Program-made: the position numbers and the translations under genes
The notes under the pieces: model-generated
Told to the model about the DNA's origin: nothing
Seen by the model: the letters and a program-made list of their open reading frames with translations, nothing else
Databases searched by the model: none
Assembly: GCF_030389965.1 (NCBI RefSeq)
Contig: NZ_CP128400.1
Span: 2,389,414 to 2,453,413 of the forward strand
DNA: 64,000 nt
Direction: 5' to 3'
Origin: Candidatus Chlorohelix allophototropha
Lineage (GTDB): Bacteria; Chloroflexota; Chloroflexia; Chloroheliales; Chloroheliaceae
In this document: positions 9,671-18,674 of the stretch, one piece after another
Layout: each line of letters starts with the position of its first letter
How positions within the stretch are numbered: the stretch's first letter is position 1

Positions 9671-9700
9671 CAGGGGGGGAGAAATCCCTCCCTGAGTTTC
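9671..9700 (+). terminator. Hairpin between oxidase 1 and tatA1
   Basis: CAGGGGGG (9671-9678), loop AGAAAT, then CCTCCCTG (9686-9693), an 8-bp stem with one G-T pair, 16 bp after the oxidase stop codon and followed by AGTTTCATC. The second cassette has the same hairpin at the same place with a fully Watson-Crick stem, so the structure is conserved by compensatory change. Likely an attenuator or RNA stability element setting tatA expression. Confidence 0.6.
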
Positions 9701-9747
9701 ATCCGTATCCTGCAAATATCTTTACATAATATGTTTGGAGGTATTTA

Positions 9748-10032
9748 ATGTTCGCCTTTGATAAACCAATAGTATGGGTAATTATCCTTCTTATAATTGT
9801 ATTATTATTCGGTGCTAATCGTCTGACCGATATCGGTAAATCGCTCGGCAAAGGAATCCGCGAGTTCAAAGAAGAAACCAGCACTCTCAAGGAAAACAAA
9901 GTCGTAGCTTCTACCAGCAGCAACCTTGCTAATGATGAAGAAGTGGTTGTAACCAAGCGCGAGGGAAAACGCGAAGATGGCTCAATCGAAATTATCGAAG
10001 AGCGAGTTGTCAGGAAACGAGCGCAAGTTTAG
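9748..10032 (+). CDS. tatA: Twin-arginine translocase subunit TatA/E family (copy 1)
   Basis: A 94-residue protein with one N-terminal membrane helix (residues ~8-24), then the FGANRLTDIGKSLGKGIREFKEE hinge and amphipathic helix typical of TatA/TatE (written here as the family pattern FGxxxLxxxGxxLGxxIxxF). The C-terminal tail is charged. TatA forms the size-adapting pore that moves folded proteins with twin-arginine signals across the membrane. Its position directly after a Tat-dependent oxidase suggests a dedicated pore component. The start follows GGAGGTATTTA and the palindrome ACATAATATGT. It is nearly identical to the tatA at 15793-16077, differing mainly around residues 50-55 and at the last residues. 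Confidence 0.92.
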   Translation: MFAFDKPIVWVIILLIIVLLFGANRLTDIGKSLGKGIREFKEETSTLKENKVVASTSSNLANDEEVVVTKREGKREDGSIEIIEERVVRKRAQV

Positions 10033-10081
10033 GGCTACAACTGGCATATCGGCTTTTGTTCAAGCTAAACCAAGGTAATCC

Positions 10082-10128
10082 AACCGGTACAAGAGGAGTA
10101 ACCCACTTGTAGCGGTTGTTTGTTTTTA
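10082..10128 (+). terminator. Intrinsic terminator after tatA1
   Basis: AACCGGTACAAG (10082-10093) pairs with CTTGTAGCGGTT (10106-10117) with one G-G mismatch and a 12-nt loop, followed by GTTTGTTTTTAT. It lies 50 bp after the tatA1 stop and would close the first oxidase-tatA transcript. Confidence 0.65.
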
Positions 10129-10130
10129 TA

Positions 10131-11014
10131 ACTGGTGCCGCTATTAAGAACGCTTGTAAAGATGTAACTAACCCTCCCCACTATTAGTCAGTCCGTTTGA
10201 CACTTTAGAACTAGTCCTCCATCTACCATTATATAGTCCATAGCCTTTTACGGAAGCTGCTGTGGTTTCAGCAAGTTCGCTTGTCGGCGAAGGCTGTGTT
10301 TCCCATCCATATATAAACTTACGACAGGGATGGGATAAACTAACAGATAGTGGACTTTTTGTTATGCCGATTCCGTCAGATGTTAAAGTTTATTAATTAA
10401 CGTTTATATACATTAAATCACAAACAACATTGAAATAGTGGGATTATAGCAACACACTAATGCCTCTACTGCAATAATGACTTGACCATGAAATATCAAT
10501 TCTACAAATACATATAGAATCGTCAATCGACTGCATAATTCGTAATATTGCAGCAATATTACTGCAATTATTGCTTAATATACCTTTGTTAATATTTCAT
10601 TAGAATATATATAACCCAAAGAATTTGATTTAGAATGAACAAAATGCAACGTGCAGGGGTTTTGTAAGCTATATTGTAAGGTTGTAGCGTTATAATAGTT
10701 TACGAAGGTTAATTTAGAAAAGATACAGCACAGCGATATTATGAACTCGCACTAAGATTCAGATGTAGAAATGTTGAAATAAATCAGATTTTGGATAAAC
10801 TTATTAAAGGAATTTTATTCTGTTTATTTAAACAACATTCAATATATAGCTAGTAATACCACAGCTATTTGAAACATATTGAACAAGTATTAGATTATTT
10901 TCATACAAACTAAGTACTAAATATCAGTGTTTATTTATTTCTTAGATTCTGCACAAATACAGCACATGTTAATCATGTTGATTGGCATAATCGAAACACA
11001 TAAGGAGTGATCGT
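10131..11014. other. 0.9-kb AT-rich spacer between the two oxidase cassettes
   Basis: No credible gene was found. The last ~50 bp resemble the same region of cassette 1: both have TTGAT-A/T-GGCA followed by AAGGAGTGAT-C/T-GTATGAAGCG. Upstream of that the two spacers do not look alike. A TATAAT occurs at 10691-10696 without a convincing -35 partner. The spacer presumably carries the promoter of oxidase 2. Confidence 0.55.
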
Positions 11015-14000
11015 ATGAAGCGTAGGAAGTTCCTTATAGGGTTAGGGGCAACCGGAGCAGCAGTAGCTACTCTGAATATTAAAGCCCCCTCTACAAGCGC
11101 GCTAGCTCAATCCAAGGGTGGGTATGATCCCACGAAACTCCCGTATTTACTGAAACGCAAAGTTACCCATGCAGACAGGAAGTTGGCTGCCTCTAATCAG
11201 GCAAAGTTCCGCAAGGTCAGACCAGGCGTAAGAGGAGTCGACTCTAGCATTAATGCTACTGGTACAAATGCGAATATATTGGGAACAGGTCCTACTCCAA
11301 CCCCGGGTGGTATTGCTGATTATTTCGGTACCGACCCAAACTGGGCGTTAAGTCCTACAACAATTCGCAAATTCGTTGACTCATTACCCGGGTTGACCCC
11401 TGCCGGCGCCAATACTCGCGGGAGTTTTATTCCTTTGGGTGCTCCTGATACAACTTCTTATCCGGGTTCGGATTATTATGAAATCGGCTTGGTTGAGTAT
11501 GATGCCCAGTTCCATTCCGATCTGGGTTTGACCAAGTTGCGAGGTTATAAACAACTAAATACGGTAGATAAGAACAATGCGCCTCTCAAAGATCCATTTG
11601 GGAATGCAGTTACAACTACCCCTCATTACCTTGGTCCTATCATTGTTGCCCAACGTGACCGACCAGTTCGCGTCAAATTTACTAACCTGTTGCCCTCCAC
11701 GGCGAATGGCGGCAATCTCTTTATCCCGGTAGATACTACCGTAATGGGCGCCGGTACGGGTATTAATGGCGCAAAATATACTGAAAACCGCGCCATACTT
11801 CACTTGCACGGTGGTAATACTCCCTGGATCAGTGACGGTACTGCTCATCAGTGGACGGCTCCGGTAAGTGAAAACTCTACCACGCTGCTAAAGGGTGTCA
11901 GCGCGCAAGATGTACCGGATATGCCTGCCACGGGAGCAGGTGAGCTTACTTTCTATTGGACCAACCAGCAAAGCGCTCGCTTGATGTTCTATCACGATCA
12001 TGCTTATGGCTTGACCCGTCTAAACGTTTATGCCGGTGAGGCAGCGGGCTACATCGTTCAGGACCCGGATGAGCAGAGCTTGGTGACAAACGGCTCGATT
12101 CCGCCTCTTACCGATACTATTCCTCTGATAATTCAGGATAAGACCTTTATTGACTCAGATTCAACTAGTTATAATTATGTTTTGACGCTCGATCCAACTT
12201 GGCCCTTCGCGGTCGATTCAACTCGAAATGACCTGTGGTTCCCCCACGTATATATGCCCAACCAGAATCCCTATGATTTGAGTGGGGCAAATGCAATGGG
12301 ACGTTGGGATTACGGGCCGTGGTTCTGGCCCCCGAATCTCACTATCGCACATCTACCTACTCAGACGAACCCATACCAAGATCTCAATAATCCCGGCTCG
12401 CCGCCGATTATTCCGGCGACTCCTAATGCTTCGATTGTGCCGGAAGGATTTATGGATACACCGCTGGTTAACGGTCAGGCTTATCCTTATTTGGAAGTCG
12501 AGCCGAAAGCTTACCGTTTCATGGTTTTGAATGCCTGCAACGACCGCTTCCTTAACCTACAGCTTTACAAAGCAAAATCGCAAGCCGTGATGTGGAATAC
12601 TAACTCTAATGGCGTAGCAACCACATTGAATGACGGCGATGTCGGTGAAGTGAATATGGTTCCGGCTGCTCCCGGTGTATGGCCTGCCGGTTGGCCTACT
12701 GCCGATGGTCGCGATGGTGGTTTCCCCGATCCTCTGGCAGTTGGACCTAATTTTATCCAGATTGGTACCGAAGGCGGTTTATTGCCTGCGCCTGTCACTA
12801 TCCCGAACAGACCGGTTGGCTATGATTACAACCGCCGCAATATCGTAGTGCTGAACGTGCTTGAAAAAGCTCTCTTCATGGGGCCTGCCGAGCGCGCCGA
12901 TACGATTGTTGACTTTACCAATTACGCAGGTCAAACCATAATTCTGTATAATGATGCGCCCGCTCCGGTTCCGGCTTTCGACCCACGCAATGATTATTAC
13001 ACCGGTGCCCCGGATCACTCGCTGACTGGCGATGGTACCGGAGGCGCTTATACAACAATGCCGGGTTACGGACCGAATACTCGTACCATTATGCAAATTC
13101 GGGTTAAGGGTACGGTTGCTACTTCAAACAACTATGTATCGGGCAAGATTGCTACCACTTTACCTGCGGTTTTTGCCAAATCTCAGGATCGGGTTATTGT
13201 TCTAAACAATAATTACAATAGTACCTATGGAGTAAATAATCTTCCGACAGATTCTTACGTCCGTATCCAAGACAAAACTACTTCGAAAGGTGTCTATAAC
13301 AATATAGTTTCTGGCATTGCCCTCACAAATGCAGGTTCAGGCTATGTCAATCCTCCAACAGTAACTATTAGTGGCGGCTACGGTGTAGGTGCAACGGCTG
13401 TTGCCAATATGGTGACTACCGGTATAGTGCAGTCTTTCAACCTGTTGAGCGGTGGTGCTGGCTATACCCAACCTCCTACAGTTCTATTAGTTGCTCCTGC
13501 GGTAGGTGGAGTGCAAGCAACTGCAAGTTCTACCTTGGCTGGGACATCGATAAAATCTATCGCGATAGTCAACGGTGGTACTGGCTACTCCTCCGCTCCA
13601 ACAGTAAATATCACTGGCGGCGGTGGGAGTGGTGCAACTGCTACTGCGGTACTCAAAGCCGGTGGCACAGTAAGCAGTATTACTATTACCAATCGCGGTG
13701 CTAACTATACTTCTGCTCCCACTGTAACCTTATCTGCTCCCCCAGCCGGTGGAACGAGGGCAACTGCTACTGCAACAATGACTCGTTTGGTTAGTGCCCT
13801 TACCTTAACCGGGGCTGGTACTGGCTACTCATCTGCTCCAACTGTAACTATCAGTGGTGGTGGTGGTAGTGGTGCAACCGCAACTGCAACTATCACCGGT
13901 TATATAAGTAATATAACTGTTGGAAACGGCGGCTCCGGTTATCGAAATGCGCCTAATGTAGCCATCAGTGGCGGTGGCGGTACTGGCGCAGCCGCAACTG

Positions 14001-15697
14001 CTACTATAAACAGGACGACTGGTAAAGTTACCCTTATCACAATTACTAACGCCGGTACTGGATATACATCTGTACCAACAGTAACACTGTCAGGCGGTAG
14101 TGGCACCAATGCTACAGGTACGGCAACTATTTCTACTAAGGTGGCAAGTCTAACTATTACAGCCAATGGTAGCGGCTATACCGGAACTCCAACAGTAAGT
14201 TTCAGCGGTGGTGGTGGAACTGGCGCAGCGGCTACAGCAACAGTGTCCAGTTCGATTGCTTCAGTCACCGTGGTTAATGCAGGTAGTGGCTATACTACAG
14301 CTCCAACAGTAAGCTTCAGCGGTGGTGGTGGAACTGGCGCAGCCGCTACAGCCTCATTGACTGGTTCGATTGCCAGCATTACGGTTACAAATGCGGGTAG
14401 CGGTTACACTTCGTTACCTACCGTAGGTTTCAGCGGTGGTGGTGGTAGCGGTGCAACTACTACTGTTGTGCTTAACCCGACCTCGGTTGCCGCAATAACG
14501 ATTGTTAACGGTGGTAGTGGCTACGCTACTGCTCCGGCTGTATCTATCACACCTACCGATGGTAAGGGTGGGGGCGCAGCAGCAACTTCCGTGCTGGCGC
14601 ACAATGGCATTGTCAAGGATGTCACCGTTACTAATGGTGGTGGTGGTTATATATCTGTACCAACTGTCACCTTCTCGGCTCCTCCGAGTGGTATAACAAC
14701 TGTGGGTACTGCGGCTATACTAAAAAGCAACTTGACCCTGAAGTTGGAGCCAAAATGCATCCAGGAACTGTTTGAGATGGAATACGGACGGATGAATGCT
14801 ATCCTTGGTAGTGAAGTCCCGAACACCACCGGTGTGAACCAGACGACGCTCCCGAACTCTTTCATTGATCCGCCTAATGAAATCGTCAAAGACTCTGACC
14901 CTACACAACCGATTGGTTCAGCGGCAGACGGAACCCAAATCTGGAAGATAACGCATAACGGTGTAGATACCCATGCGATCCACTTCCACTTGTTCAATGT
15001 GCAAGTGCTAAATCGGGTAGGTTGGGATGGCGCGGTCAGATTGCCAGATGCCAACGAACTCGGTTGGAAGGATACTGTGCGGATGAACCCATTGGAAGAC
15101 TGTATTGTGGCTTTGCGTCCGTTTAAGCAAAACCTACCCACTACCGGCGCTTGGGCTGGCGGGCTTCCCAATAGTGTTCGCTCGATGGATGTCACCCAAC
15201 CGACTACCTCGACTATGGGCTTTACCGGCATAGATCCGACTAACATGCCAGCGCCTGTTACAAACCAGAAGATTAACTTCGGCTGGGAGTACACTTGGCA
15301 CTGTCACCTGTTAGGTCACGAAGAGAACGATATGATGCGCCCTATCATCTTTGGGGTTGCACCGGTCGCTCCTACTGGTGTGGCTGCAACCGCACAAGTT
15401 GGCAAAGTGGTAGTGGGCTGGACGAACGCTGCACGTAGCGCAACGCAGTTCACTGTTCAGAGAGCTACCACCTGGAATGGTCCTTGGACAACTCTAGGTT
15501 CACCGGTGCCGGTAACAGTAGCAACTACTTATTCCTATACTGATACCACTGTTGTGAGTGGCACTACCTACTTCTACAGGGTGATTGCCAGCAACGTGGT
15601 CGGTTATACCCAGACCTATGCTGCTCCAAGTGTTGGGTATGCCAATACTTCAATCGACTCAACGCCTGCAAATGCACTTCCGGTTTCAGCGTTGTAA
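11015..15697 (+). CDS. Tat-exported multicopper oxidase with twelve internal repeats (copy 2)
   Basis: A 1560-residue paralogue of the oxidase at 4927-9654, with the same architecture: Tat signal (KRRKFLIG), CotA-like cupredoxin domains, twelve Gly-rich repeats (residues 765-1235), third cupredoxin domain and a C-terminal fibronectin-III-like domain. Copper ligands are intact: H263-x-H265, H327-x-H329, H1320-AI-H-F-H1325 and H1429-C-H ... H1435 ... M1440. Differences from copy 1 include shorter loops before the first copper motif, HFH in place of HWH, and a longer loop before the last motif (TTGAWAGG). The cupredoxin parts are far more alike than the repeat units. Ribosome site AAGGAG precedes ATG. 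The two copies may differ in substrate or expression; substrate is unknown. Confidence 0.93.
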   Translation: MKRRKFLIGLGATGAAVATLNIKAPSTSALAQSKGGYDPTKLPYLLKRKVTHADRKLAASNQAKFRKVRPGVRGVDSSINATGTNANILGTGPTPTPGGIADYFGTDPNWALSPTTIRKFVDSLPGLTPAGANTRGSFIPLGAPDTTSYPGSDYYEIGLVEYDAQFHSDLGLTKLRGYKQLNTVDKNNAPLKDPFGNAVTTTPHYLGPIIVAQRDRPVRVKFTNLLPSTANGGNLFIPVDTTVMGAGTGINGAKYTENRAILHLHGGNTPWISDGTAHQWTAPVSENSTTLLKGVSAQDVPDMPATGAGELTFYWTNQQSARLMFYHDHAYGLTRLNVYAGEAAGYIVQDPDEQSLVTNGSIPPLTDTIPLIIQDKTFIDSDSTSYNYVLTLDPTWPFAVDSTRNDLWFPHVYMPNQNPYDLSGANAMGRWDYGPWFWPPNLTIAHLPTQTNPYQDLNNPGSPPIIPATPNASIVPEGFMDTPLVNGQAYPYLEVEPKAYRFMVLNACNDRFLNLQLYKAKSQAVMWNTNSNGVATTLNDGDVGEVNMVPAAPGVWPAGWPTADGRDGGFPDPLAVGPNFIQIGTEGGLLPAPVTIPNRPVGYDYNRRNIVVLNVLEKALFMGPAERADTIVDFTNYAGQTIILYNDAPAPVPAFDPRNDYYTGAPDHSLTGDGTGGAYTTMPGYGPNTRTIMQIRVKGTVATSNNYVSGKIATTLPAVFAKSQDRVIVLNNNYNSTYGVNNLPTDSYVRIQDKTTSKGVYNNIVSGIALTNAGSGYVNPPTVTISGGYGVGATAVANMVTTGIVQSFNLLSGGAGYTQPPTVLLVAPAVGGVQATASSTLAGTSIKSIAIVNGGTGYSSAPTVNITGGGGSGATATAVLKAGGTVSSITITNRGANYTSAPTVTLSAPPAGGTRATATATMTRLVSALTLTGAGTGYSSAPTVTISGGGGSGATATATITGYISNITVGNGGSGYRNAPNVAISGGGGTGAAATATINRTTGKVTLITITNAGTGYTSVPTVTLSGGSGTNATGTATISTKVASLTITANGSGYTGTPTVSFSGGGGTGAAATATVSSSIASVTVVNAGSGYTTAPTVSFSGGGGTGAAATASLTGSIASITVTNAGSGYTSLPTVGFSGGGGSGATTTVVLNPTSVAAITIVNGGSGYATAPAVSITPTDGKGGGAAATSVLAHNGIVKDVTVTNGGGGYISVPTVTFSAPPSGITTVGTAAILKSNLTLKLEPKCIQELFEMEYGRMNAILGSEVPNTTGVNQTTLPNSFIDPPNEIVKDSDPTQPIGSAADGTQIWKITHNGVDTHAIHFHLFNVQVLNRVGWDGAVRLPDANELGWKDTVRMNPLEDCIVALRPFKQNLPTTGAWAGGLPNSVRSMDVTQPTTSTMGFTGIDPTNMPAPVTNQKINFGWEYTWHCHLLGHEENDMMRPIIFGVAPVAPTGVAATAQVGKVVVGWTNAARSATQFTVQRATTWNGPWTTLGSPVPVTVATTYSYTDTTVVSGTTYFYRVIASNVVGYTQTYAAPSVGYANTSIDSTPANALPVSAL
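13307..14719 (+). repeat. Twelve tandem Gly-rich coding repeats in oxidase 2
   Basis: Same unit as in oxidase 1, again twelve cores (AGSGY, GGAGY, GGTGY, RGANY, AGTGY, GGSGY, AGTGY, NGSGY, AGSGY, AGSGY, GGSGY, GGGGY). Unit-by-unit order is preserved between the two proteins: units 2, 4 and 12 carry the PPxG variant and unit 6 carries YRNAP in both. The array therefore predates the duplication and has kept its number. Unit 4 has lost the canonical Gly (GANY). Confidence 0.9.
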
Positions 15698-15713
15698 TCA
15701 CTCCTATGTTCTT

Positions 15714-15742
15714 CAGGGGGGAGAAATCCCCCCTGATTTTTA
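15714..15742 (+). terminator. Hairpin between oxidase 2 and tatA2
   Basis: CAGGGGGG (15714-15721), loop AGAAAT, CCCCCCTG (15728-15735), a perfect 8-bp stem followed by ATTTTTAA. This has the form of an intrinsic terminator, 16 bp after the stop codon. It matches the hairpin at 9671-9693 and restores the G-C pair where that one has G-T. Confidence 0.7.
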
Positions 15743-15792
15743 ACCAAACAATCAAACTATATAACTTTACATAATATGTTCGGGGGTATTTA

Positions 15793-16077
15793 ATGTTCGC
15801 CTTTGATAAACCAATAGTATGGGTAATTATCCTTCTTATAATTGTATTATTGTTCGGTGCTAATCGTCTGACCGATATCGGTAAATCGCTCGGCAAAGGA
15901 ATCCGCGAGTTCAAAGAAGAAACCAGCACTCTCAAAGATAGCAAGCTTGTAGCTTCTACCAGCAGCAACCTTGCTAATGATGAAGAAGTGGTTGTAACCA
16001 AGCGCGAGGGAAAACGCGAAGATGGCTCAATCGAAATTATCGAAGAGCGAGTTGTCAGGAAACGAGTTCAGGTTTAG
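15793..16077 (+). CDS. tatA: Twin-arginine translocase subunit TatA/E family (copy 2)
   Basis: A 94-residue TatA-type protein: N-terminal helix, FGANRL hinge, amphipathic LGKGIREF helix and charged tail. It is almost identical to the copy at 9748-10032 at both protein and DNA level; differences cluster near codons 50-55 (KDSKL against KENKV) and at the end (RVQV against RAQV). This identity is far higher than that of the adjacent oxidases. The upstream sequence ACATAATATGTTCGGGGGTATTTA is also shared. It probably helps export the preceding oxidase. Confidence 0.92.
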   Translation: MFAFDKPIVWVIILLIIVLLFGANRLTDIGKSLGKGIREFKEETSTLKDSKLVASTSSNLANDEEVVVTKREGKREDGSIEIIEERVVRKRVQV

Positions 16078-16111
16078 GGCTACAAAAGGTTTTATATCTT
16101 CTTTTAAGCCC
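16077..16111. terminator. Hairpin between convergent tatA2 and anti-sigma gene
   Basis: GGGCT (16077-16081) with AGCCC (16107-16111) and AAAAG (16084-16088) with CTTTT (16101-16105) form a two-part stem that overlaps the tatA2 stop codon and the 3' end of the facing gene. There is no long T-run. A shared bidirectional terminator is plausible. Confidence 0.4.
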
Positions 16112-17693
16112 CTGAAGTATCGGGTAGTATAAGCAGAGAACCACTATTGAACATGATATAGATGCGCCGCCCTACCATATCTACCGGATTCAAGAATAAT
16201 CTGCCGCCTGCGAAAAGTTGGGTTATGCCCGTTCTGGAACTGGTATCAAGCACGCCGGGACATCCTACTAGGTTTCTTACCTCAAGATTGGCTCGCCATA
16301 CATTCGCAAAGGCTGCCGCCGGGCTGATGCTACAGCCGAAATTGCCGGGTGTTGCAGTTGGCGTTGGGGTAGTAAGTTGCGCTACTAAGGTGGTTGCAGT
16401 ACCCGTTGCTTGGATAGTGACAGAACTTGCAGTTGCAGTGGGAGTCGGCGTTGGAGTGGTAGCGGGAATATCCGCATAAGAACGCCAGCTACTGCTAAGG
16501 GTGGAGAAGGCATATATTTGCCCACCGCTCGCCAGCATAAAGCCCTTTTCGTACACCTGATATGCCAACGTCACCGTATTTTCTGCGGCTGAAGGACAGC
16601 CCAATTTCGTTGCAATATCTGGATTATCCGTCAGTAATTTGGTGAAGGAGGTAGAAACAGCAACGTTACAGGTAGGCGTGGGTGAGGGAGTTACAGGAAC
16701 GGTAGTCGCCGTAATATCGGTTGTGACCGTTACAGGCGGGGAGGTAGTGACGGTAGTAGTTAGCGGGATAGTTGTAACGGTCGGGATTGTAGTCAAGGTT
16801 AAAGAGCTTGTAGTAGTTACAACTTCCGTAGGGCTTATAACCGTTGTGCTGGTTAGAATTGGAGTAGTTACAGTTGTGAAAACAGTAGTAGCGGTTATTG
16901 CCGCAGTAGTAGTGATGGTAGGCGTAGCGCTTACAGCGGTAGTAGAAGTGATAGAAGGTGTAACGGTTGCTACCTGTGCTATTACGGTTGTGCGCGGCTG
17001 AGTTGTGGCTACAGTGGTGGTTTGACGGGTAGTAGCAGGCGCAGGCGAAACTATTTTAACTTCAATATGCTTTTGCGCTAAATTCTCCCCACTTTTATTC
17101 AAAACACTGGTATTAGTCTCAACATTAACCTGCTGTCCGGCAACTAAAGTTTCTTTGGGTTCAAGCACTACCGTCTGACTGTCGATTACTTTTATATCGT
17201 AATCAATTTTTTTACCATTATCGTCTTTAACGTTGAAAAACAACTGCCCCTTATCTCGGATTAGAGCTTCGTCCACCGCCTGATTAAAGTGGATTGTAAT
17301 TTCCTGACTATTGGCGGCAATGTCCGCTACTTCAAAAGCGGAATTGCGGTTTGTAAAAAATGCAATTAAGACGGCGGCAATTATGAGAACAATAGCAGCC
17401 ATTAAAGACAAGGACAGAATTTTCAGACCATTGCCACGAAGCAGTGCCGGTTTTGCACCCCTTATTCTTTCCTGATGTACCCGGTTCAAGAGGGTGCGGC
17501 GTAATTCGGGAGGTGGCAAAGGGTCAGGTACACGCTTTAATTGTACCCGAATACCCCGGTAAGATTCTAGTGCAGAACGGCAATCAAGGCAGGTTAGTAG
17601 ATGTTGCCGGATAAATTCTTCTTCTCGCGCGGTTGTCTCTTTATCAATATACGCAGAAAGCAGCGGTTGGCATCGCTGGCAATTCGCATTCAT
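16104..17693 (-). CDS. Membrane anti-sigma factor with zinc finger, Ig-like domain and Thr-rich linker
   Basis: A 529-residue single-pass membrane protein. The N-terminus is a zinc-finger anti-sigma domain (Cys5/Cys8, then HLLTCLDC with the H-x3-C-x2-C pattern around residue 31). A membrane helix follows at about residues 93-113. Outside the membrane lie an SbsA-like Ig domain (ITIHFNQAVDEALI, residues ~120-210), a ~130-residue Thr/Val/Pro-rich linker, and two repeats with (L/V)GCP motifs. It overlaps the upstream ECF sigma gene by one base (TAATG), so the two are translationally coupled, and it should hold that sigma factor at the membrane until an outside signal arrives. The nature of the signal cannot be read; the linker suggests a cell-wall or surface sensor. 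Confidence 0.85.
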   Translation of the reverse strand: MNANCQRCQPLLSAYIDKETTAREEEFIRQHLLTCLDCRSALESYRGIRVQLKRVPDPLPPPELRRTLLNRVHQERIRGAKPALLRGNGLKILSLSLMAAIVLIIAAVLIAFFTNRNSAFEVADIAANSQEITIHFNQAVDEALIRDKGQLFFNVKDDNGKKIDYDIKVIDSQTVVLEPKETLVAGQQVNVETNTSVLNKSGENLAQKHIEVKIVSPAPATTRQTTTVATTQPRTTVIAQVATVTPSITSTTAVSATPTITTTAAITATTVFTTVTTPILTSTTVISPTEVVTTTSSLTLTTIPTVTTIPLTTTVTTSPPVTVTTDITATTVPVTPSPTPTCNVAVSTSFTKLLTDNPDIATKLGCPSAAENTVTLAYQVYEKGFMLASGGQIYAFSTLSSSWRSYADIPATTPTPTPTATASSVTIQATGTATTLVAQLTTPTPTATPGNFGCSISPAAAFANVWRANLEVRNLVGCPGVLDTSSRTGITQLFAGGRLFLNPVDMVGRRIYIMFNSGSLLILPDTSGA

Positions 17694-18436
17694 TAGCTTT
17701 TATCCCCCTGCCGTCCCCTGGCTTTAACGATAGTCCCGGCTTTCCAGCCTGCGCTTTCAAATTCGGTGTAGATTTCGCGAAATTGCTCCCGCGCTCGGAA
17801 TAGCAGTGATTTGACAGCGGCGCGCGAAGTGCCGATTACAACGGCAATCTCATCACAGCTCATATCTTGGTATTCGCGCAATACCAAACAAAGACGGTAT
17901 TTTTCGCTCATACGACTTAGCACCAATTGCACCTGTTGTCGGGTTTCGTGCAATTCAACATTATATTCAGGTTCATCGGTATCCAAGGCAGGGGTTATAT
18001 TGGCATGTACGGCAGGATCCCACGGCAGCCAACGTACAATCTTACGCCGCCGTAAAATATCCATACAGGCATTTGAGGCAATACGATGCAGCCAAGCAGA
18101 TAAATTTAAATCAGGGGTTGTTTTGGATAACGCCCGGTAGGCTTTCACAAAGACATCCTGAGTAATATCATAAGCATCTTCGGAGTTGCCCATCAGTCGA
18201 TATATAAAGGAATAGATGGGTTTTTGAAAATGGTCGTATATGGCAGCAAAGGCTACCTCATCGCCCTGACGAGCCTGCTCTACGAGTGAGGCATCATCCA
18301 ACAATGTTTTGATTCCCTCTTCCCAGCTACGACCCGTTGTGGCAGATTTTACGGGCGTGCATCCTAGAATTCGCGTTGTTGGTAGTCCTGTACTATCAAC
18401 CAGCCCATAACTTAATTGTACAACCAAAAGCCTCAA
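17693..18436 (-). CDS. ECF-type RNA polymerase sigma factor
   Basis: Sigma-70 family, ECF class. Region 2 is visible as FAAIYDHFQKPIYSFIYRLM and DAYDITQDVFVKAYRAL; region 4 as MSEKYRLCLVLREYQDMSCDEIA followed by GTSRAAVKSLLFRAREQFR, written here in parts. It partners with the zinc-finger anti-sigma gene that overlaps its stop codon by one base. The longest frame begins with a TTG at 18436 directly abutting AGGAGG; a TTG three codons later (18427) has better spacing (9 nt). The first ~45 residues are not typical of the family, so a still later start is possible. It is divergent from the kinase gene at 18675. Confidence 0.88.
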   Translation of the reverse strand: MRLLVVQLSYGLVDSTGLPTTRILGCTPVKSATTGRSWEEGIKTLLDDASLVEQARQGDEVAFAAIYDHFQKPIYSFIYRLMGNSEDAYDITQDVFVKAYRALSKTTPDLNLSAWLHRIASNACMDILRRRKIVRWLPWDPAVHANITPALDTDEPEYNVELHETRQQVQLVLSRMSEKYRLCLVLREYQDMSCDEIAVVIGTSRAAVKSLLFRAREQFREIYTEFESAGWKAGTIVKARGRQGDKS

Positions 18437-18674
18437 CCTCCTGTCAATCCGACTATCTTCATAATATAAGACGGATTATGACTGATGAGGTTGCATTGCT
18501 TTGATAGTATCGCCTCAATTTGAGCCATTGAGTATAAAAATATTGTGATATAATTTATACTAATTCGCCCAATAAGTTTGGATAATTGCAATATAATATA
18601 ATACTATTTTCAGCGTTATTATAACATGTCATAACATAATATCGTCTAAACCTTTTCTACATAGGAGAAAACGA

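Noticed and set aside
4927..15697. Naming the oxidases as manganese or iron oxidases
   Set aside because: All copper ligands are visible but nothing in the sequence determines the substrate.
16639..17001. Plus-strand Val-rich frame of 120 codons
   Set aside because: It is the mirror of the Thr-rich linker in the anti-sigma factor; low-complexity codons on the other strand create it.
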